From NCBI RefSeq assembly GCF_014269185.2, contig NZ_JABWRZ020000001.1, forward strand, positions 1,947,001 to 2,011,000: 64,000 nt of DNA. Direction: 5' to 3'. The DNA is from Pseudomonas oryzicola (lineage in GTDB: Bacteria > Pseudomonadota > Gammaproteobacteria > Pseudomonadales > Pseudomonadaceae). A program made the position numbers and the translations under genes. This document shows, in pieces, positions 8,399-19,329 of the stretch (positions within the stretch are counted from its first letter, which is position 1; every line of letters starts with the position of its first letter). Under the pieces are notes generated by a model. That model did not search any database. It was not told the DNA's origin and saw only the letters and a program-made list of their open reading frames with translations.

Positions 8399-9688
8399 TT
8401 ACTTGCGGTCCTGCAGCGCAACGATGTCGCGCTTCTGTTCGCCGGTGTACAGCTGGCGCGGGCGGCCGATCTTGTACGGGCTGGAGAGCATTTCTTTCCA
8501 GTGCGAGATCCAGCCCACGGTACGTGCCAGAGCGAAGATCACGGTGAACATGCTGGTCGGAATGCCGATCGCCTTGAGGATGATCCCCGAGTAGAAGTCG
8601 ACGTTCGGGTACAGCGAGCGCTCGATGAAGTACGGATCGGTCAGGGCGATCTCTTCCAGGCGCATGGCCAGTTCCAGCTGCGGGTCGTTCTTGATGCCCA
8701 GCTCGCGCAGTACTTCGTCGCAGGTCTGTTTCATCACGGTGGCACGCGGGTCGCGGTTCTTGTACACGCGGTGACCGAAGCCCATGAGCTTGAACGGGTC
8801 GTTCTTGTCCTTGGCCTTGGCGATGAACTTGTCGATGTTCGAGACATCGCCGATTTCATCGAGCATGGTCAGTACCGCTTCGTTGGCACCGCCGTGGGCC
8901 GGGCCCCACAGTGCGGCGATACCGGCGGCGATACAGGCGAACGGGTTGGCACCCGACGAACCGGCCAGGCGCACGGTGGAAGTGGAGGCGTTCTGCTCAT
9001 GGTCGGCGTGGAGGATGAAGATCCGGTCCATCGCCTTGGCCAGCACCGGGCTGATCGGTTTGATCTCGCACGGGGTGTTGAACATCATGTGCAGGAAGTT
9101 TTCCGCGTACGACAGGTCGTTGCGCGGGTACATCATCGGCTGGCCCATGGAGTACTTGTAAACCATCGCGGCCAGGGTCGGCATCTTGGCGACCAGGCGT
9201 ACCGCGGAAATCTCGCGGTGCTGCGGGTTATTGATGTCCAGGGAGTCGTGATAGAACGCCGACAGGGCGCCGACCACGCCGCACATTACCGCCATCGGGT
9301 GGGCATCGCGGCGGAAGCCGTTGAAGAACGACTTCAGCTGCTCGTGAACCATGGTGTGGTTCTTCACGGTGCTGACGAACTGGGCCTTCTGCTCGGCATT
9401 CGGCAGTTCGCCGTTGAGCAGCAGGTAGCAGGTTTCGAGATAGTCGGACTTTTCGGCGAGCTGCTCGATCGGGTAGCCGCGGTGCAGCAGGATACCCTTG
9501 TCGCCGTCAATGTAGGTGATCTTCGACTCGCACGAGGCAGTCGCCATGAAACCAGGGTCGAAGGTGAAGTGACCAGTGGCCCCCAACCCGCGGACGTCGA
9601 TTACATCAGGACCAACGGTGCCGGTTAAAATGGGCAGCTCGACGGGGGCAGCGCCCTCGATGACCAACTGCGCTTTTTTGTCAGCCAT
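8399..9688 (-). CDS. gltA: Citrate synthase (type II)
   Basis: This enzyme condenses acetyl-CoA and oxaloacetate to citrate, entry to the TCA cycle. The 429-residue length matches hexameric NADH-sensitive Gram-negative enzymes. The active-site regions are present: [19 protein letters not shown] near residue 229, the loop [15 protein letters not shown] containing a catalytic His near 300, and the aspartate in YPNVDFYSG near 360. The ATG follows AGGAGG. It is divergent from sdhC, as is typical, with a strong TTGACA/TATAGT promoter upstream. Confidence 0.97.
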   Translation of the reverse strand: MADKKAQLVIEGAAPVELPILTGTVGPDVIDVRGLGATGHFTFDPGFMATASCESKITYIDGDKGILLHRGYPIEQLAEKSDYLETCYLLLNGELPNAEQKAQFVSTVKNHTMVHEQLKSFFNGFRRDAHPMAVMCGVVGALSAFYHDSLDINNPQHREISAVRLVAKMPTLAAMVYKYSMGQPMMYPRNDLSYAENFLHMMFNTPCEIKPISPVLAKAMDRIFILHADHEQNASTSTVRLAGSSGANPFACIAAGIAALWGPAHGGANEAVLTMLDEIGDVSNIDKFIAKAKDKNDPFKLMGFGHRVYKNRDPRATVMKQTCDEVLRELGIKNDPQLELAMRLEEIALTDPYFIERSLYPNVDFYSGIILKAIGIPTSMFTVIFALARTVGWISHWKEMLSSPYKIGRPRQLYTGEQKRDIVALQDRK

Positions 9689-9746
9689 GTGGCCTCCTAT
9701 TAATGCTTGAAATCATCAGACAGACCCCCCACGCAGGGCCCGCACC

Positions 9747-9774
9747 ACTATAGAGGGATAAATTCAGATGTCAA
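9747..9774 (-). promoter_or_regulatory. gltA sigma-70 promoter
   Basis: On the minus strand TTGACA (9774-9769) is followed 16 bases later by TATAGT (9752-9747), about 60 bases before the gltA start codon. Confidence 0.8.
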
Positions 9775-9888
9775 TTTGCCTAAAGGCTTGTTGAAACAGG
9801 CATTGAGGCCTGGTTTTTCGCGAAATTCTCGCCCATTTACGCCTTTTGTCCATTAAAGGCAATGCGCTATTTGGGCTACCCCGTCACG

Positions 9889-9917
9889 TTGTCATAAGCA
9901 GCCTAACTGTCTATACT
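9889..9917 (+). promoter_or_regulatory. sdhCDAB sigma-70 promoter
   Basis: TTGTCA (9889-9894) and TATACT (9912-9917) are separated by the ideal 17 bases. The start would leave a leader of roughly 115 bases before sdhC, long enough for post-transcriptional control. Confidence 0.8.
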
Positions 9918-10040
9918 CGCAACCCGACCGCCAGGGGCTTGCAAGCCCGAACTGCTGGGGGTCGCCGTTCCCTGGGTGGTGGGTACCTGACCAGTACACT
10001 TACCAACAACTTTGCCCTGATTCGCTAGGGGCTCTTCAGT

Positions 10041-10427
10041 GTGAAAAAAGCCGTGAAAAGCCAACGACCTGTAAACCTAGACCTAAGGACCATCAAGCTC
10101 CCCGTCACTGCGTACACGTCCATCCTGCACCGTATCTCCGGCGTCATCCTGTTCCTCGGCCTTGCCATCATGCTTTATGCACTGGGCAAGTCGCTGGGTT
10201 CCGAGGAAGGCTTCGGTGAGGTGAAGGCGTGTCTGACCAGCCCGCTGGCCAAGTTCGTGACCTGGGGCCTGCTGTCCGCCCTGCTTTATCACCTCGTGGC
10301 AGGTGTGCGTCACCTGATCATGGACATGGGTATCGGTGAGACGCTGGAAGGCGGCAAGCTGGGCTCGAAAATCGTGATCGTCATCTCCGTGGTGCTGATC
10401 GTTCTGGTGGGAGTTTGGGTATGGTAA
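10041..10427 (+). CDS. sdhC: Succinate dehydrogenase cytochrome b556 subunit
   Basis: This is one of the two membrane anchors of complex II, binding haem b and quinone. The 128-residue product starts at a GTG. It has three membrane segments (about 35-53, 72-92, 107-128) and the family marks RPVNLDLRTI, SILHRISGV and the haem-ligand region LLYHLVAGVRHLIMD. It is the first gene of sdhCDAB and overlaps sdhD by seven bases. Confidence 0.95.
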   Translation: MKKAVKSQRPVNLDLRTIKLPVTAYTSILHRISGVILFLGLAIMLYALGKSLGSEEGFGEVKACLTSPLAKFVTWGLLSALLYHLVAGVRHLIMDMGIGETLEGGKLGSKIVIVISVVLIVLVGVWVW

Positions 10428-10789
10428 CCAATGTCACGAACCTGTCGCGTTCGGGTCTCTATGACTGGATGGCGCAGCGCGTCTCTGCGGTCGTTCTCGC
10501 GGCTTACTTCCTCTTCCTGATCGGCTACGTGGTCGCCCACCCAGGCATCGACTACACCCAGTGGCATGGTCTGTTCTCCAACAACGCGATGCGGATCTTC
10601 AGTCTGCTGGCCCTCGTTGCCCTGGGCGCTCACGCCTGGGTCGGCATGTGGACCATTGCGACCGACTACCTGACGCCAATGTCGTTCGGCAAGTCGGCAA
10701 CTGCGATTCGTTTCCTGTTCCAGGCGGTATGCGGCGTTGCGATGTTCGCTTACTTCGTCTGGGGTGTGCAGATTCTCTGGGGTATCTGA
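10421..10789 (+). CDS. sdhD: Succinate dehydrogenase membrane anchor subunit
   Basis: This is the second haem/quinone-binding anchor of complex II, 122 residues with three membrane helices. Recognisable text includes GLYDWMAQRVSAVVLA near residue 11 and ALGAHAWVGMWTIATDY near 68, which includes the haem-ligand His. I chose ATG 10421, which overlaps the sdhC stop, over a TTG six bases upstream. Confidence 0.94.
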   Translation: MVTNVTNLSRSGLYDWMAQRVSAVVLAAYFLFLIGYVVAHPGIDYTQWHGLFSNNAMRIFSLLALVALGAHAWVGMWTIATDYLTPMSFGKSATAIRFLFQAVCGVAMFAYFVWGVQILWGI

Positions 10790-10792
10790 TCC

Positions 10793-12565
10793 ATGGCTAG
10801 CATTCCAACCATTTCTTTCGACGCCATCATCATCGGTGGCGGCGGTGCCGGCATGCGCGCTGCGCTGCAGCTGGCTCAAGGCGGCCACAAGACTGCCGTG
10901 GTCACCAAGGTCTTCCCGACCCGTTCGCACACTGTATCCGCCCAGGGCGGCATCACCTGCGCCATCGCTTCGGCCGACCCGAACGACGACTGGCGCTGGC
11001 ACATGTACGATACCGTCAAGGGCTCCGACTACATCGGTGACCAGGACGCTATCGAATACATGTGTCAGGAAGGCCCGGCTGCGGTCTTCGAGCTGGACCA
11101 CATGGGCCTGCCGTTCTCGCGTACCGAAACCGGTCGTATCTACCAGCGTCCGTTCGGTGGCCAGTCCAAGGACTTCGGTAAAGGTGGCCAGGCCGCCCGT
11201 ACCTGCGCCGCTTCCGACCGTACCGGTCACGCGCTGCTGCACACCCTGTACCAGGGCAACCTGAAAGCCGGCACCACCTTCCTCAACGAGTACTACGCCG
11301 TAGACCTGGTGAAGAACCAGGATGGCGCATTCGTGGGTGTGATCGCAATCTGCATCGAAACCGGCGAAACCCTGTACATCAAGTCCAAGGCCACCGTACT
11401 GGCCACTGGCGGTGCCGGCCGTATCTACGCCTCCACCACCAACGCCCTGATCAACACCGGTGACGGCGTGGGCATGGCTCTGCGTGCCGGTGTACCGGTG
11501 CAGGACATCGAAATGTGGCAGTTCCACCCGACCGGCATCGCCGGCGCCGGCGTACTGGTCACCGAAGGTTGCCGCGGTGAAGGTGGCTACCTGATCAACG
11601 CCCACGGCGAGCGCTTCATGGAGCGTTACGCGCCGAACGCCAAAGACCTGGCCGGCCGCGACGTGGTCGCCCGTTCCATGGTCAAGGAAATCATCGCCGG
11701 CAACGGCGTGGGCCCGAACAAGGACCATGTACTGCTGAAGCTGGACCACCTGGGCGAGGAGGTGCTGCACAGCCGCCTGCCAGGTATCTGCGAACTGTCC
11801 AAGACCTTCGCCCACGTCGACCCTGTGGTCGCGCCGGTACCGGTCATCCCGACCTGCCACTACATGATGGGCGGCGTTGCCACCAACATTCACGGCCAGG
11901 CCATCACCATGGACGCCGAAGGCAACGACCAGATCATCCCAGGCCTGTTCGCCGTAGGTGAAGTGGCGTGCGTATCGGTGCACGGTGCCAACCGCCTGGG
12001 CGGCAACTCGCTGCTCGACCTGGTGGTGTTCGGCCGTGCTGCCGGCCTGCACCTGGAAAAGGCGCTGACCGAAGGCGTGGAATACCGCGACGCCAGCGAC
12101 ACCGACGTCGATGTTGCCCTGAACCGCCTGAACAAGCTGAACGAGCGCACCACTGGTGAAGACGTTGCCAGCCTGAAGCGCGAGCTGCAGAGCTGCATGC
12201 AGAACTACTTCGGTGTATTCCGTACTGGCGAATACATGCAGAAGGGTATCGAGCAGCTGGCCGGTCTGCGTGACCGTATCGCCAACGTCAAGATCAATGA
12301 CAAGTCCAAGGCCTTCAACACCGCGCGTATCGAGGCACTGGAGCTGCAGAACCTGCTGGAAGTCGCCGAAGCTACCGCCATCGCGGCCGAAGCCCGTAAA
12401 GAGTCCCGCGGCGCTCACGCCCGTGAAGACTACGAAGACCGTGACGACGAAAACTGGCTGTGCCACACCCTGTACTACCCGGGTGAGAAGCGCGTCGCCA
12501 AGCGTGGCGTCAACTTTGCGCCGAAGACTGTTCCAGCCTTCGAACCAAAAGTCCGGACTTACTGA
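10793..12565 (+). CDS. sdhA: Succinate dehydrogenase flavoprotein subunit
   Basis: This catalytic subunit oxidises succinate to fumarate with covalently bound FAD. The 590-residue protein has the GGGGAG dinucleotide motif (residues 15-20) and the FAD-linking histidine H46 in [11 protein letters not shown]. The substrate region [11 protein letters not shown] lies near 240 and [14 protein letters not shown] near 395. It sits three bases behind sdhD. Confidence 0.98.
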   Translation: MASIPTISFDAIIIGGGGAGMRAALQLAQGGHKTAVVTKVFPTRSHTVSAQGGITCAIASADPNDDWRWHMYDTVKGSDYIGDQDAIEYMCQEGPAAVFELDHMGLPFSRTETGRIYQRPFGGQSKDFGKGGQAARTCAASDRTGHALLHTLYQGNLKAGTTFLNEYYAVDLVKNQDGAFVGVIAICIETGETLYIKSKATVLATGGAGRIYASTTNALINTGDGVGMALRAGVPVQDIEMWQFHPTGIAGAGVLVTEGCRGEGGYLINAHGERFMERYAPNAKDLAGRDVVARSMVKEIIAGNGVGPNKDHVLLKLDHLGEEVLHSRLPGICELSKTFAHVDPVVAPVPVIPTCHYMMGGVATNIHGQAITMDAEGNDQIIPGLFAVGEVACVSVHGANRLGGNSLLDLVVFGRAAGLHLEKALTEGVEYRDASDTDVDVALNRLNKLNERTTGEDVASLKRELQSCMQNYFGVFRTGEYMQKGIEQLAGLRDRIANVKINDKSKAFNTARIEALELQNLLEVAEATAIAAEARKESRGAHAREDYEDRDDENWLCHTLYYPGEKRVAKRGVNFAPKTVPAFEPKVRTY

Positions 12566-12576
12566 GGGTGGCCGCT

Positions 12577-13281
12577 ATGTTGCAAGTCGAAGTTTATCGT
12601 TACAACCCGGACACCGATTCCGCGCCGAAAATGCAGACCTTCCAGGTCGATACCGGTGGCAAGGACCTGATGGTGCTGGACGTACTGGCGCTGATCAAAG
12701 AGCAGGACGAAGGGTTCTCCTACCGTCGTTCGTGCCGTGAAGGCGTCTGCGGTTCCGATGGCATGAACATCAACGGCAAGAACGGCCTGGCCTGCATCAC
12801 CCCGCTGTCGGCGGTGGTGAAGGGCAACAAGCTGATCCTGCGTCCGCTGCCGGGTCTGCCGGTCATTCGTGACCTGGTCGTCGATATGAGCATCTTCTAC
12901 AAGCAGTACGAGAAGGTGAAGCCGTTCCTGCAGAACGACACGCCGGCGCCGGCTATCGAGCGCCTGCAGTCGCCGGAAGACCGCGACAAGCTGGACGGTC
13001 TGTACGAGTGCATCCTGTGTGCCTGCTGCTCGACTTCCTGCCCGTCGTTCTGGTGGAACCCGGACAAGTTCCTGGGCCCCGCTGCACTGCTGCAGGCCTA
13101 TCGCTTCCTGGCCGACAGCCGCGACACCAAGACCCAGGAGCGCCTGGCGTCCCTGGATGACCCGTTCAGCGTATTCCGCTGCCGTGGGATCATGAACTGC
13201 GTCAACGTTTGCCCTAAAGGTCTGAACCCGACCAAGGCAATCGGTCACGTACGTAACATGCTGCTGCAAAGCGGCACCTGA
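12577..13281 (+). CDS. sdhB: Succinate dehydrogenase iron-sulfur subunit
   Basis: SdhB carries electrons from FAD to quinone through three Fe-S clusters. The 234-residue protein has the plant-ferredoxin type 2Fe-2S cysteines (SCREGVCGSDG ... LAC, residues about 52-75) and the C-terminal clusters CILCACCSTSCP and CRGIMNCVNVCPKG. The ATG at 12577 follows a GAGGGTGG ribosome-binding site; an in-frame GTG at 12568 would overlap that site and is rejected. Confidence 0.97.
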   Translation: MLQVEVYRYNPDTDSAPKMQTFQVDTGGKDLMVLDVLALIKEQDEGFSYRRSCREGVCGSDGMNINGKNGLACITPLSAVVKGNKLILRPLPGLPVIRDLVVDMSIFYKQYEKVKPFLQNDTPAPAIERLQSPEDRDKLDGLYECILCACCSTSCPSFWWNPDKFLGPAALLQAYRFLADSRDTKTQERLASLDDPFSVFRCRGIMNCVNVCPKGLNPTKAIGHVRNMLLQSGT

Positions 13282-13527
13282 TACAAAGCGTTGTACCTGC
13301 AGTAAGCCGAGGTGCGGGTGGTGAGCCCGCACTGAGGTAAAACCCGAACAAGGGCCCACAAAGCCTGCGTTCATTACCTATGAAGATATGAGACCAGCAG
13401 GGGCTTTCCGGGCTGGTACCCGGAAAATCAGCAGGATCCTAGTGGCGTGGTTCAGTCGCTGTATTCGGACTTTTCCAGGTTTGCTGTGGCTCTCGCCGAT
13501 CAGTCCCCTAACCGAGGGTGACCAAGC
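13282..13527 (+). promoter_or_regulatory. Structured sucA leader (candidate sucA-II-type RNA)
   Basis: The gap before sucA contains a 7-bp hairpin GTGCGGG / CCCGCAC (13312-13332) and a perfect 8-bp hairpin TTTCCGGG / CCCGGAAA (13405-13426) with a six-base loop. A competing pairing is possible between CCAGC (13394-13398) and GCTGG (13412-13416). None ends in a T run. A conserved RNA motif called sucA-II has been described upstream of sucA in Pseudomonadales; assignment here is by location and fold only. Confidence 0.45.
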
Positions 13528-16359
13528 ATGCAAGAAAGCGTGATGCAGCGCATGTGGGAAAGCGCCCACCTTTCAGGTGGTAACGCTGCATATGTGGAAG
13601 AGCTTTATGAGCTCTACCTGCACGACCCTAACGCTGTGCCAGAAGAGTGGCGCACCTACTTCCAGAAGTTGCCCGCCGACGGCAGCACCGCTACCGATGT
13701 ATCGCACTCGACAATCCGCGACCATTTCGTACTGCTGGCAAAGAACCAGCGCCGCGCCCAACCGGTATCTGCCGGGAGCGTGAGCAGTGAACACGAGAAG
13801 AAGCAGGTTGAAGTTCTGCGACTGATCCAGGCCTATCGTATGCGCGGCCATCAGGCTGCCAAGCTCGACCCGTTGGGGTTGTGGCAGCGTCCTGCGCCTG
13901 TAGACCTGTCGATCAATCACTACGGCTTGACCAATGCCGATCTTGATACGACCTTCCGTGCCGGCGACCTGTTCATCGGCAAAGAGGAGGCGAGCCTACG
14001 CGAGATCTTCGAGGCGCTCCAGAAGACATATTGTCGCACCATTGGCGCCGAGTTCACCCATATCGTCGACTCCGAACAGCGCAGCTGGTTCCAGCAGCGC
14101 CTGGAAAGCGTGCGCGGCCGTCCGGAGTTTTCCGCCGACGTGCAGGCCCACCTGCTCGAGCGCGTGACCGCCGGTGAAGGCCTGGAGAAGTACCTCGGCA
14201 CCAAGTACCCGGGCACCAAGCGTTTCGGCCTCGAAGGCGGCGAAAGCCTGATCCCGATGCTGGACGAAATGATCCAGCGCTCCGGTTCCTACGGCACCAA
14301 GGAAGTCGTGATCGGCATGGCCCACCGTGGCCGCCTGAACGTTCTGGTCAACACCTTCGGCAAGAACCCGCGCGAGCTGTTCGACGAGTTCGAAGGCAAG
14401 AAGATGAACGAGCTGGGCTCCGGTGACGTCAAGTACCACCAGGGCTTCTCCTCGAACGTGATGACCCCGGGTGGCGAAGTGCACCTGGCCATGGCGTTCA
14501 ACCCGTCCCACCTGGAAATCGTCTCGCCCGTGGTCGAGGGTTCGGTGCGCGCCCGTCAGGACCGCCGCAACGACACCGTTGGCGACAAGGTGCTGCCGAT
14601 CTCGATCCACGGCGATGCCGCATTCGCCGGCCAGGGCGTGGTCATGGAAACCTTCCAGATGTCGCAGACCCGCGGTTTCAAGACCGGCGGCACCGTGCAC
14701 ATCGTGATCAACAACCAGGTCGGTTTCACCATCAGCAACCCGCTGGACGCGCGCTCCACCGAGTACGCCACCGACGTTGCCAAGATGATCCAGGCGCCGA
14801 TCCTGCACGTCAACGGCGACGACCCGGAAGCCGTGCTGTTCGTGACCCAGCTGGCCATCGACTACCGCATGCAGTTCAAGCGTGACGTGGTCATCGACCT
14901 GGTCTGCTACCGTCGTCGCGGCCACAACGAGGCCGACGAGCCGAACGGCACCCAGCCGCTGATGTACCAGCAGATCAGCAAGCAGCGCACCACCCGTGAG
15001 CTGTACGCCGATGCACTGATCCAGGCCGGCCGCATCGATGCCGAACGCGCCCAGGCCAAGGTCGACGAGTACCGCAGCGCGCTGGACAACGGCCTGCACG
15101 TGGTGAAGAGCCTGGTCAAGGAGCCGAACCGCGAGCTGTTCGTCGACTGGCGTCCGTACCTGGGCCATGCCTGGACCGCGCGTCACGACACCCGCTTCGA
15201 CCTCAAGACCCTGCAGGAACTGTCGGCCAAGCTGCTGGAGATCCCGGAAGGCTTCGTCGTGCAGCGCCAGGTCGCCAAGATCTACGAAGACCGCCAGAAG
15301 ATGCAGGCCGGTGGCTTGCCGATCAACTGGGGTTATGCAGAGACCATGGCCTACGCCACCCTGCAGTTCGAAGGTCACCCGATCCGCATGACCGGCCAGG
15401 ACATCGGCCGTGGCACCTTCTCGCACCGTCACGCGGTGCTGCACAACCAGAAGGACGCCAGCACCTACGTACCGCTGAAGAACCTGTTCCCGGGCCAGCC
15501 TCAGTTCGAACTGTACGACTCCTTCCTGTCGGAAGAAGCGGTACTGGCCTTCGAATACGGCTACTCGACCACCACGCCGAACGCGCTGGTGATCTGGGAA
15601 GCCCAGTTCGGCGACTTCGCCAACGGTGCGCAAGTGGTGATCGACCAGTTCATCACCAGCGGCGAGCACAAGTGGGGCCGCCTGTGCGGTCTGACCATGC
15701 TGCTGCCACACGGTTATGAAGGGCAGGGCCCGGAGCACTCCTCCGCGCGTCTGGAGCGTTACCTGCAGCTGTGCGCCGAGCACAACATCCAGGTCTGCGT
15801 ACCGACCACCCCGGCGCAGATCTACCATCTGCTGCGTCGCCAGGTCATCCGTCCGCTGCGCAAGCCGCTGATCGTCCTGACGCCGAAGTCGCTGCTGCGC
15901 CACAAGCTGGCCGTGTCGACCCTCGAGGACCTGGCAGAAGGCTCGTTCCAGACCGTGATCCCGGAAATCGACAGCCTCGATCCGGCCAAGGTCGAACGCC
16001 TGATCCTGTGCGGCGGCAAGGTTTACTACGACCTGCTGGAAAAACGCCGTGCCGAAGGCCGCGAAGACATCGCCATCGTGCGTATCGAGCAGCTGTACCC
16101 GTTCCCGGAGGACGACCTGGTCGAAATCCTGGCGCCTTACACCAACCTCAAGCATGCGGTCTGGTGTCAGGAAGAGCCGATGAACCAGGGCGCCTGGTAC
16201 AGCAGCCAGCACCACATGCGCCGCATCCTGGGCCGCCACAACAAGGCACTGGTCCTGGAGTACGCCGGCCGCGACGCTTCTGCCGCGCCAGCCTGTGGTT
16301 ACGCTTCGAAGCACGCCGAACAGCAGGAAAAACTGCTGCAAGACGCCTTCACTGTCTAA
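13528..16359 (+). CDS. sucA: 2-oxoglutarate dehydrogenase E1 component
   Basis: This thiamine-diphosphate enzyme decarboxylates 2-oxoglutarate and transfers the succinyl group to the lipoyl arm of E2. The 943-residue length is standard. It begins with the E2-binding N-terminus (AYVEELYELYLHDPNAVPEEW). It has the conserved IGMAHRGRLNVL, the ThDP/Mg region IHGDAAFAGQGVVMET near residue 365, and the C-terminal transketolase-like part (FSHRHAVLHNQ, ALVIWEAQFGDFANGAQ). The ATG follows GAGGGTG. Confidence 0.98.
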   Translation: MQESVMQRMWESAHLSGGNAAYVEELYELYLHDPNAVPEEWRTYFQKLPADGSTATDVSHSTIRDHFVLLAKNQRRAQPVSAGSVSSEHEKKQVEVLRLIQAYRMRGHQAAKLDPLGLWQRPAPVDLSINHYGLTNADLDTTFRAGDLFIGKEEASLREIFEALQKTYCRTIGAEFTHIVDSEQRSWFQQRLESVRGRPEFSADVQAHLLERVTAGEGLEKYLGTKYPGTKRFGLEGGESLIPMLDEMIQRSGSYGTKEVVIGMAHRGRLNVLVNTFGKNPRELFDEFEGKKMNELGSGDVKYHQGFSSNVMTPGGEVHLAMAFNPSHLEIVSPVVEGSVRARQDRRNDTVGDKVLPISIHGDAAFAGQGVVMETFQMSQTRGFKTGGTVHIVINNQVGFTISNPLDARSTEYATDVAKMIQAPILHVNGDDPEAVLFVTQLAIDYRMQFKRDVVIDLVCYRRRGHNEADEPNGTQPLMYQQISKQRTTRELYADALIQAGRIDAERAQAKVDEYRSALDNGLHVVKSLVKEPNRELFVDWRPYLGHAWTARHDTRFDLKTLQELSAKLLEIPEGFVVQRQVAKIYEDRQKMQAGGLPINWGYAETMAYATLQFEGHPIRMTGQDIGRGTFSHRHAVLHNQKDASTYVPLKNLFPGQPQFELYDSFLSEEAVLAFEYGYSTTTPNALVIWEAQFGDFANGAQVVIDQFITSGEHKWGRLCGLTMLLPHGYEGQGPEHSSARLERYLQLCAEHNIQVCVPTTPAQIYHLLRRQVIRPLRKPLIVLTPKSLLRHKLAVSTLEDLAEGSFQTVIPEIDSLDPAKVERLILCGGKVYYDLLEKRRAEGREDIAIVRIEQLYPFPEDDLVEILAPYTNLKHAVWCQEEPMNQGAWYSSQHHMRRILGRHNKALVLEYAGRDASAAPACGYASKHAEQQEKLLQDAFTV

Positions 16360-16401
16360 CGCCTTCGCGCACCTGAAACCGAATTTAAGGAAACACTGAT
16401 A

Positions 16402-17622
16402 ATGGCTATCGAGATCAAAGCCCCAACCTTCCCGGAATCGGTCGCCGATGGCACCGTTGCCACCTGGCACAAGCAGCCGGGCGATGCCGTCAAGCGTGAC
16501 GAGCTGATCGTCGACATCGAGACCGACAAGGTCGTCCTGGAAGTACTGGCTACTGCCGACGGCGTACTGGGCGCCATCGTCAAGGGTGAGGGCGACACCG
16601 TCCTGTCCGACGAAGTGCTGGGTTCGATCGTTGAGGGCGGTGCTGCCGCCGCTGCTCCAGCTGCCGCTCCGGCCGCCGCTGCTCCGGCTGCCGCTGCTGC
16701 CGACGCTGGCGAAGAAGACCCGGTTGCCGCCCCGGCCGCGCGCAAGCTGGCTGAAGAAAACGGCATCGACCTGGCCAGCGTTTCCGGCACCGGCAAAGGT
16801 GGTCGCATCACCAAGGAAGACGTCGTCGCTGCCGTCGCCAACAAGAAGTCGGCCCCTGCTCCGGCGGCCAAGCCGGCTGCTGCTGCCGCTGCTGCCCCGG
16901 TTGTGGTTGCCGCCGGCGACCGCACCGAGAAGCGCGTGCCGATGACCCGCCTGCGTGCCAAGATCGCCGAGCGTCTGGTCGAAGCCCAGTCGAGCATGGC
17001 CATGCTGACCACCTTCAACGAAGTCGACATGACCGAAGTCATGGCCCTGCGTTCGAAGTACAAGGACCTGTTCGAGAAAACCCACAACGGCGTGCGCCTG
17101 GGCTTCATGTCGTTCTTCGTCAAGGCCGCTACCGAAGCCCTGAAGCGCTTCCCGGCGGTCAACGCCTCGATCGATGGCAACGACATCGTCTACCATGGCT
17201 ACGCCGACGTCGGCGTTGCCGTGTCCAGCGACCGTGGCCTGGTGGTACCGGTACTGCGTAACGCCGAGTCGATGAGCCTGGCGGAAATCGAGAACGGCAT
17301 CGCCACCTTCGGCAAGAAGGCCCGTGACGGCAAGCTGGCCATCGAAGAGATGACCGGCGGCACCTTCACCATCACCAACGGTGGTACCTTCGGCTCGATG
17401 ATGTCGACCCCGATCGTCAACCCGCCGCAGGCCGCCATCCTCGGCATGCACAACATCATCCAGCGCCCGATGGCCATCAACGGCCAGGTCGTGATTCGCC
17501 CGATGATGTACCTGGCGCTGTCGTACGATCACCGCCTGATCGACGGCAAGGAAGCGGTAACCTTCCTGGTCACCATCAAGAACCTGCTGGAAGACCCGTC
17601 TCGCCTGCTGCTGGACATCTAA
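16402..17622 (+). CDS. sucB: Dihydrolipoyllysine succinyltransferase (E2 of 2-oxoglutarate dehydrogenase)
   Basis: E2 forms the core of the complex and moves succinyl groups to CoA. The 406-residue protein has one lipoyl domain with lipoyl-lysine K43 ([11 protein letters not shown]), an Ala/Pro hinge (about 78-98), and an E3/E1-binding domain ([21 protein letters not shown], about 113-145). A second Ala-rich hinge leads to the catalytic domain ending with SYDHRLIDG, which holds the active-site His and Asp. It lies 42 bases behind sucA with an AAGGAA site. Confidence 0.98.
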
Positions 17623-17624
17623 TC

Positions 17625-19157
<1,533 letters not shown>

Positions 19158-19329
19158 TTATAAGAAACCACGGCGGGCTGCCCGTCGTGAGTCTTGCGTG
19201 CATGACTCACCGCGGAAAGTCCGCCGGACCGGATCACACGGGAAAACCCGGGGTCAACGGTCACAGGTGGTGCGGCGCCAGTAATGGCGCAGCGCCGAAG
19301 CGCAGTACCTAACGAAGACGGTAAAAAGC
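19158..19329 (+). promoter_or_regulatory. Structured sucC leader (candidate sucC-type RNA)
   Basis: The 172-base gap folds readily. An outer stem CGGCGG (19171-19176) / CCGCCG (19221-19226) encloses a perfect 7-bp hairpin GTGAGTC / GACTCAC (19187-19210). Further hairpins are CGGG-AAAA-CCCG (about 19239-19250) and GCGCCA-GTAA-TGGCGC (19275-19290), close to the start codon. A conserved 'sucC' RNA motif has been reported upstream of this gene in Pseudomonas; the match is inferred from position and fold. Confidence 0.55.

Larger units (their letters stand above)
9689..10040. other. Divergent gltA / sdhC control region
   Basis: The 352-base gap holds the two back-to-back promoters listed separately, with about 115 bases between their -35 boxes. 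The sdh leader (about 9924-10040) contains repeats such as CAGGGGCTTGCAAGCCC that can fold. No coding frame here is convincing. Confidence 0.7.

Noticed and set aside
10310..12466. Antisense open frame of 718 codons opposite sdhA and sdhD
   Set aside because: It is a shadow of the well-supported sdh genes, with the same compositional artefact.
13312..13332. Hairpin after sdhB as a transcription terminator
   Set aside because: The stem is good but no T run follows, so I treat it as part of the sucA leader.
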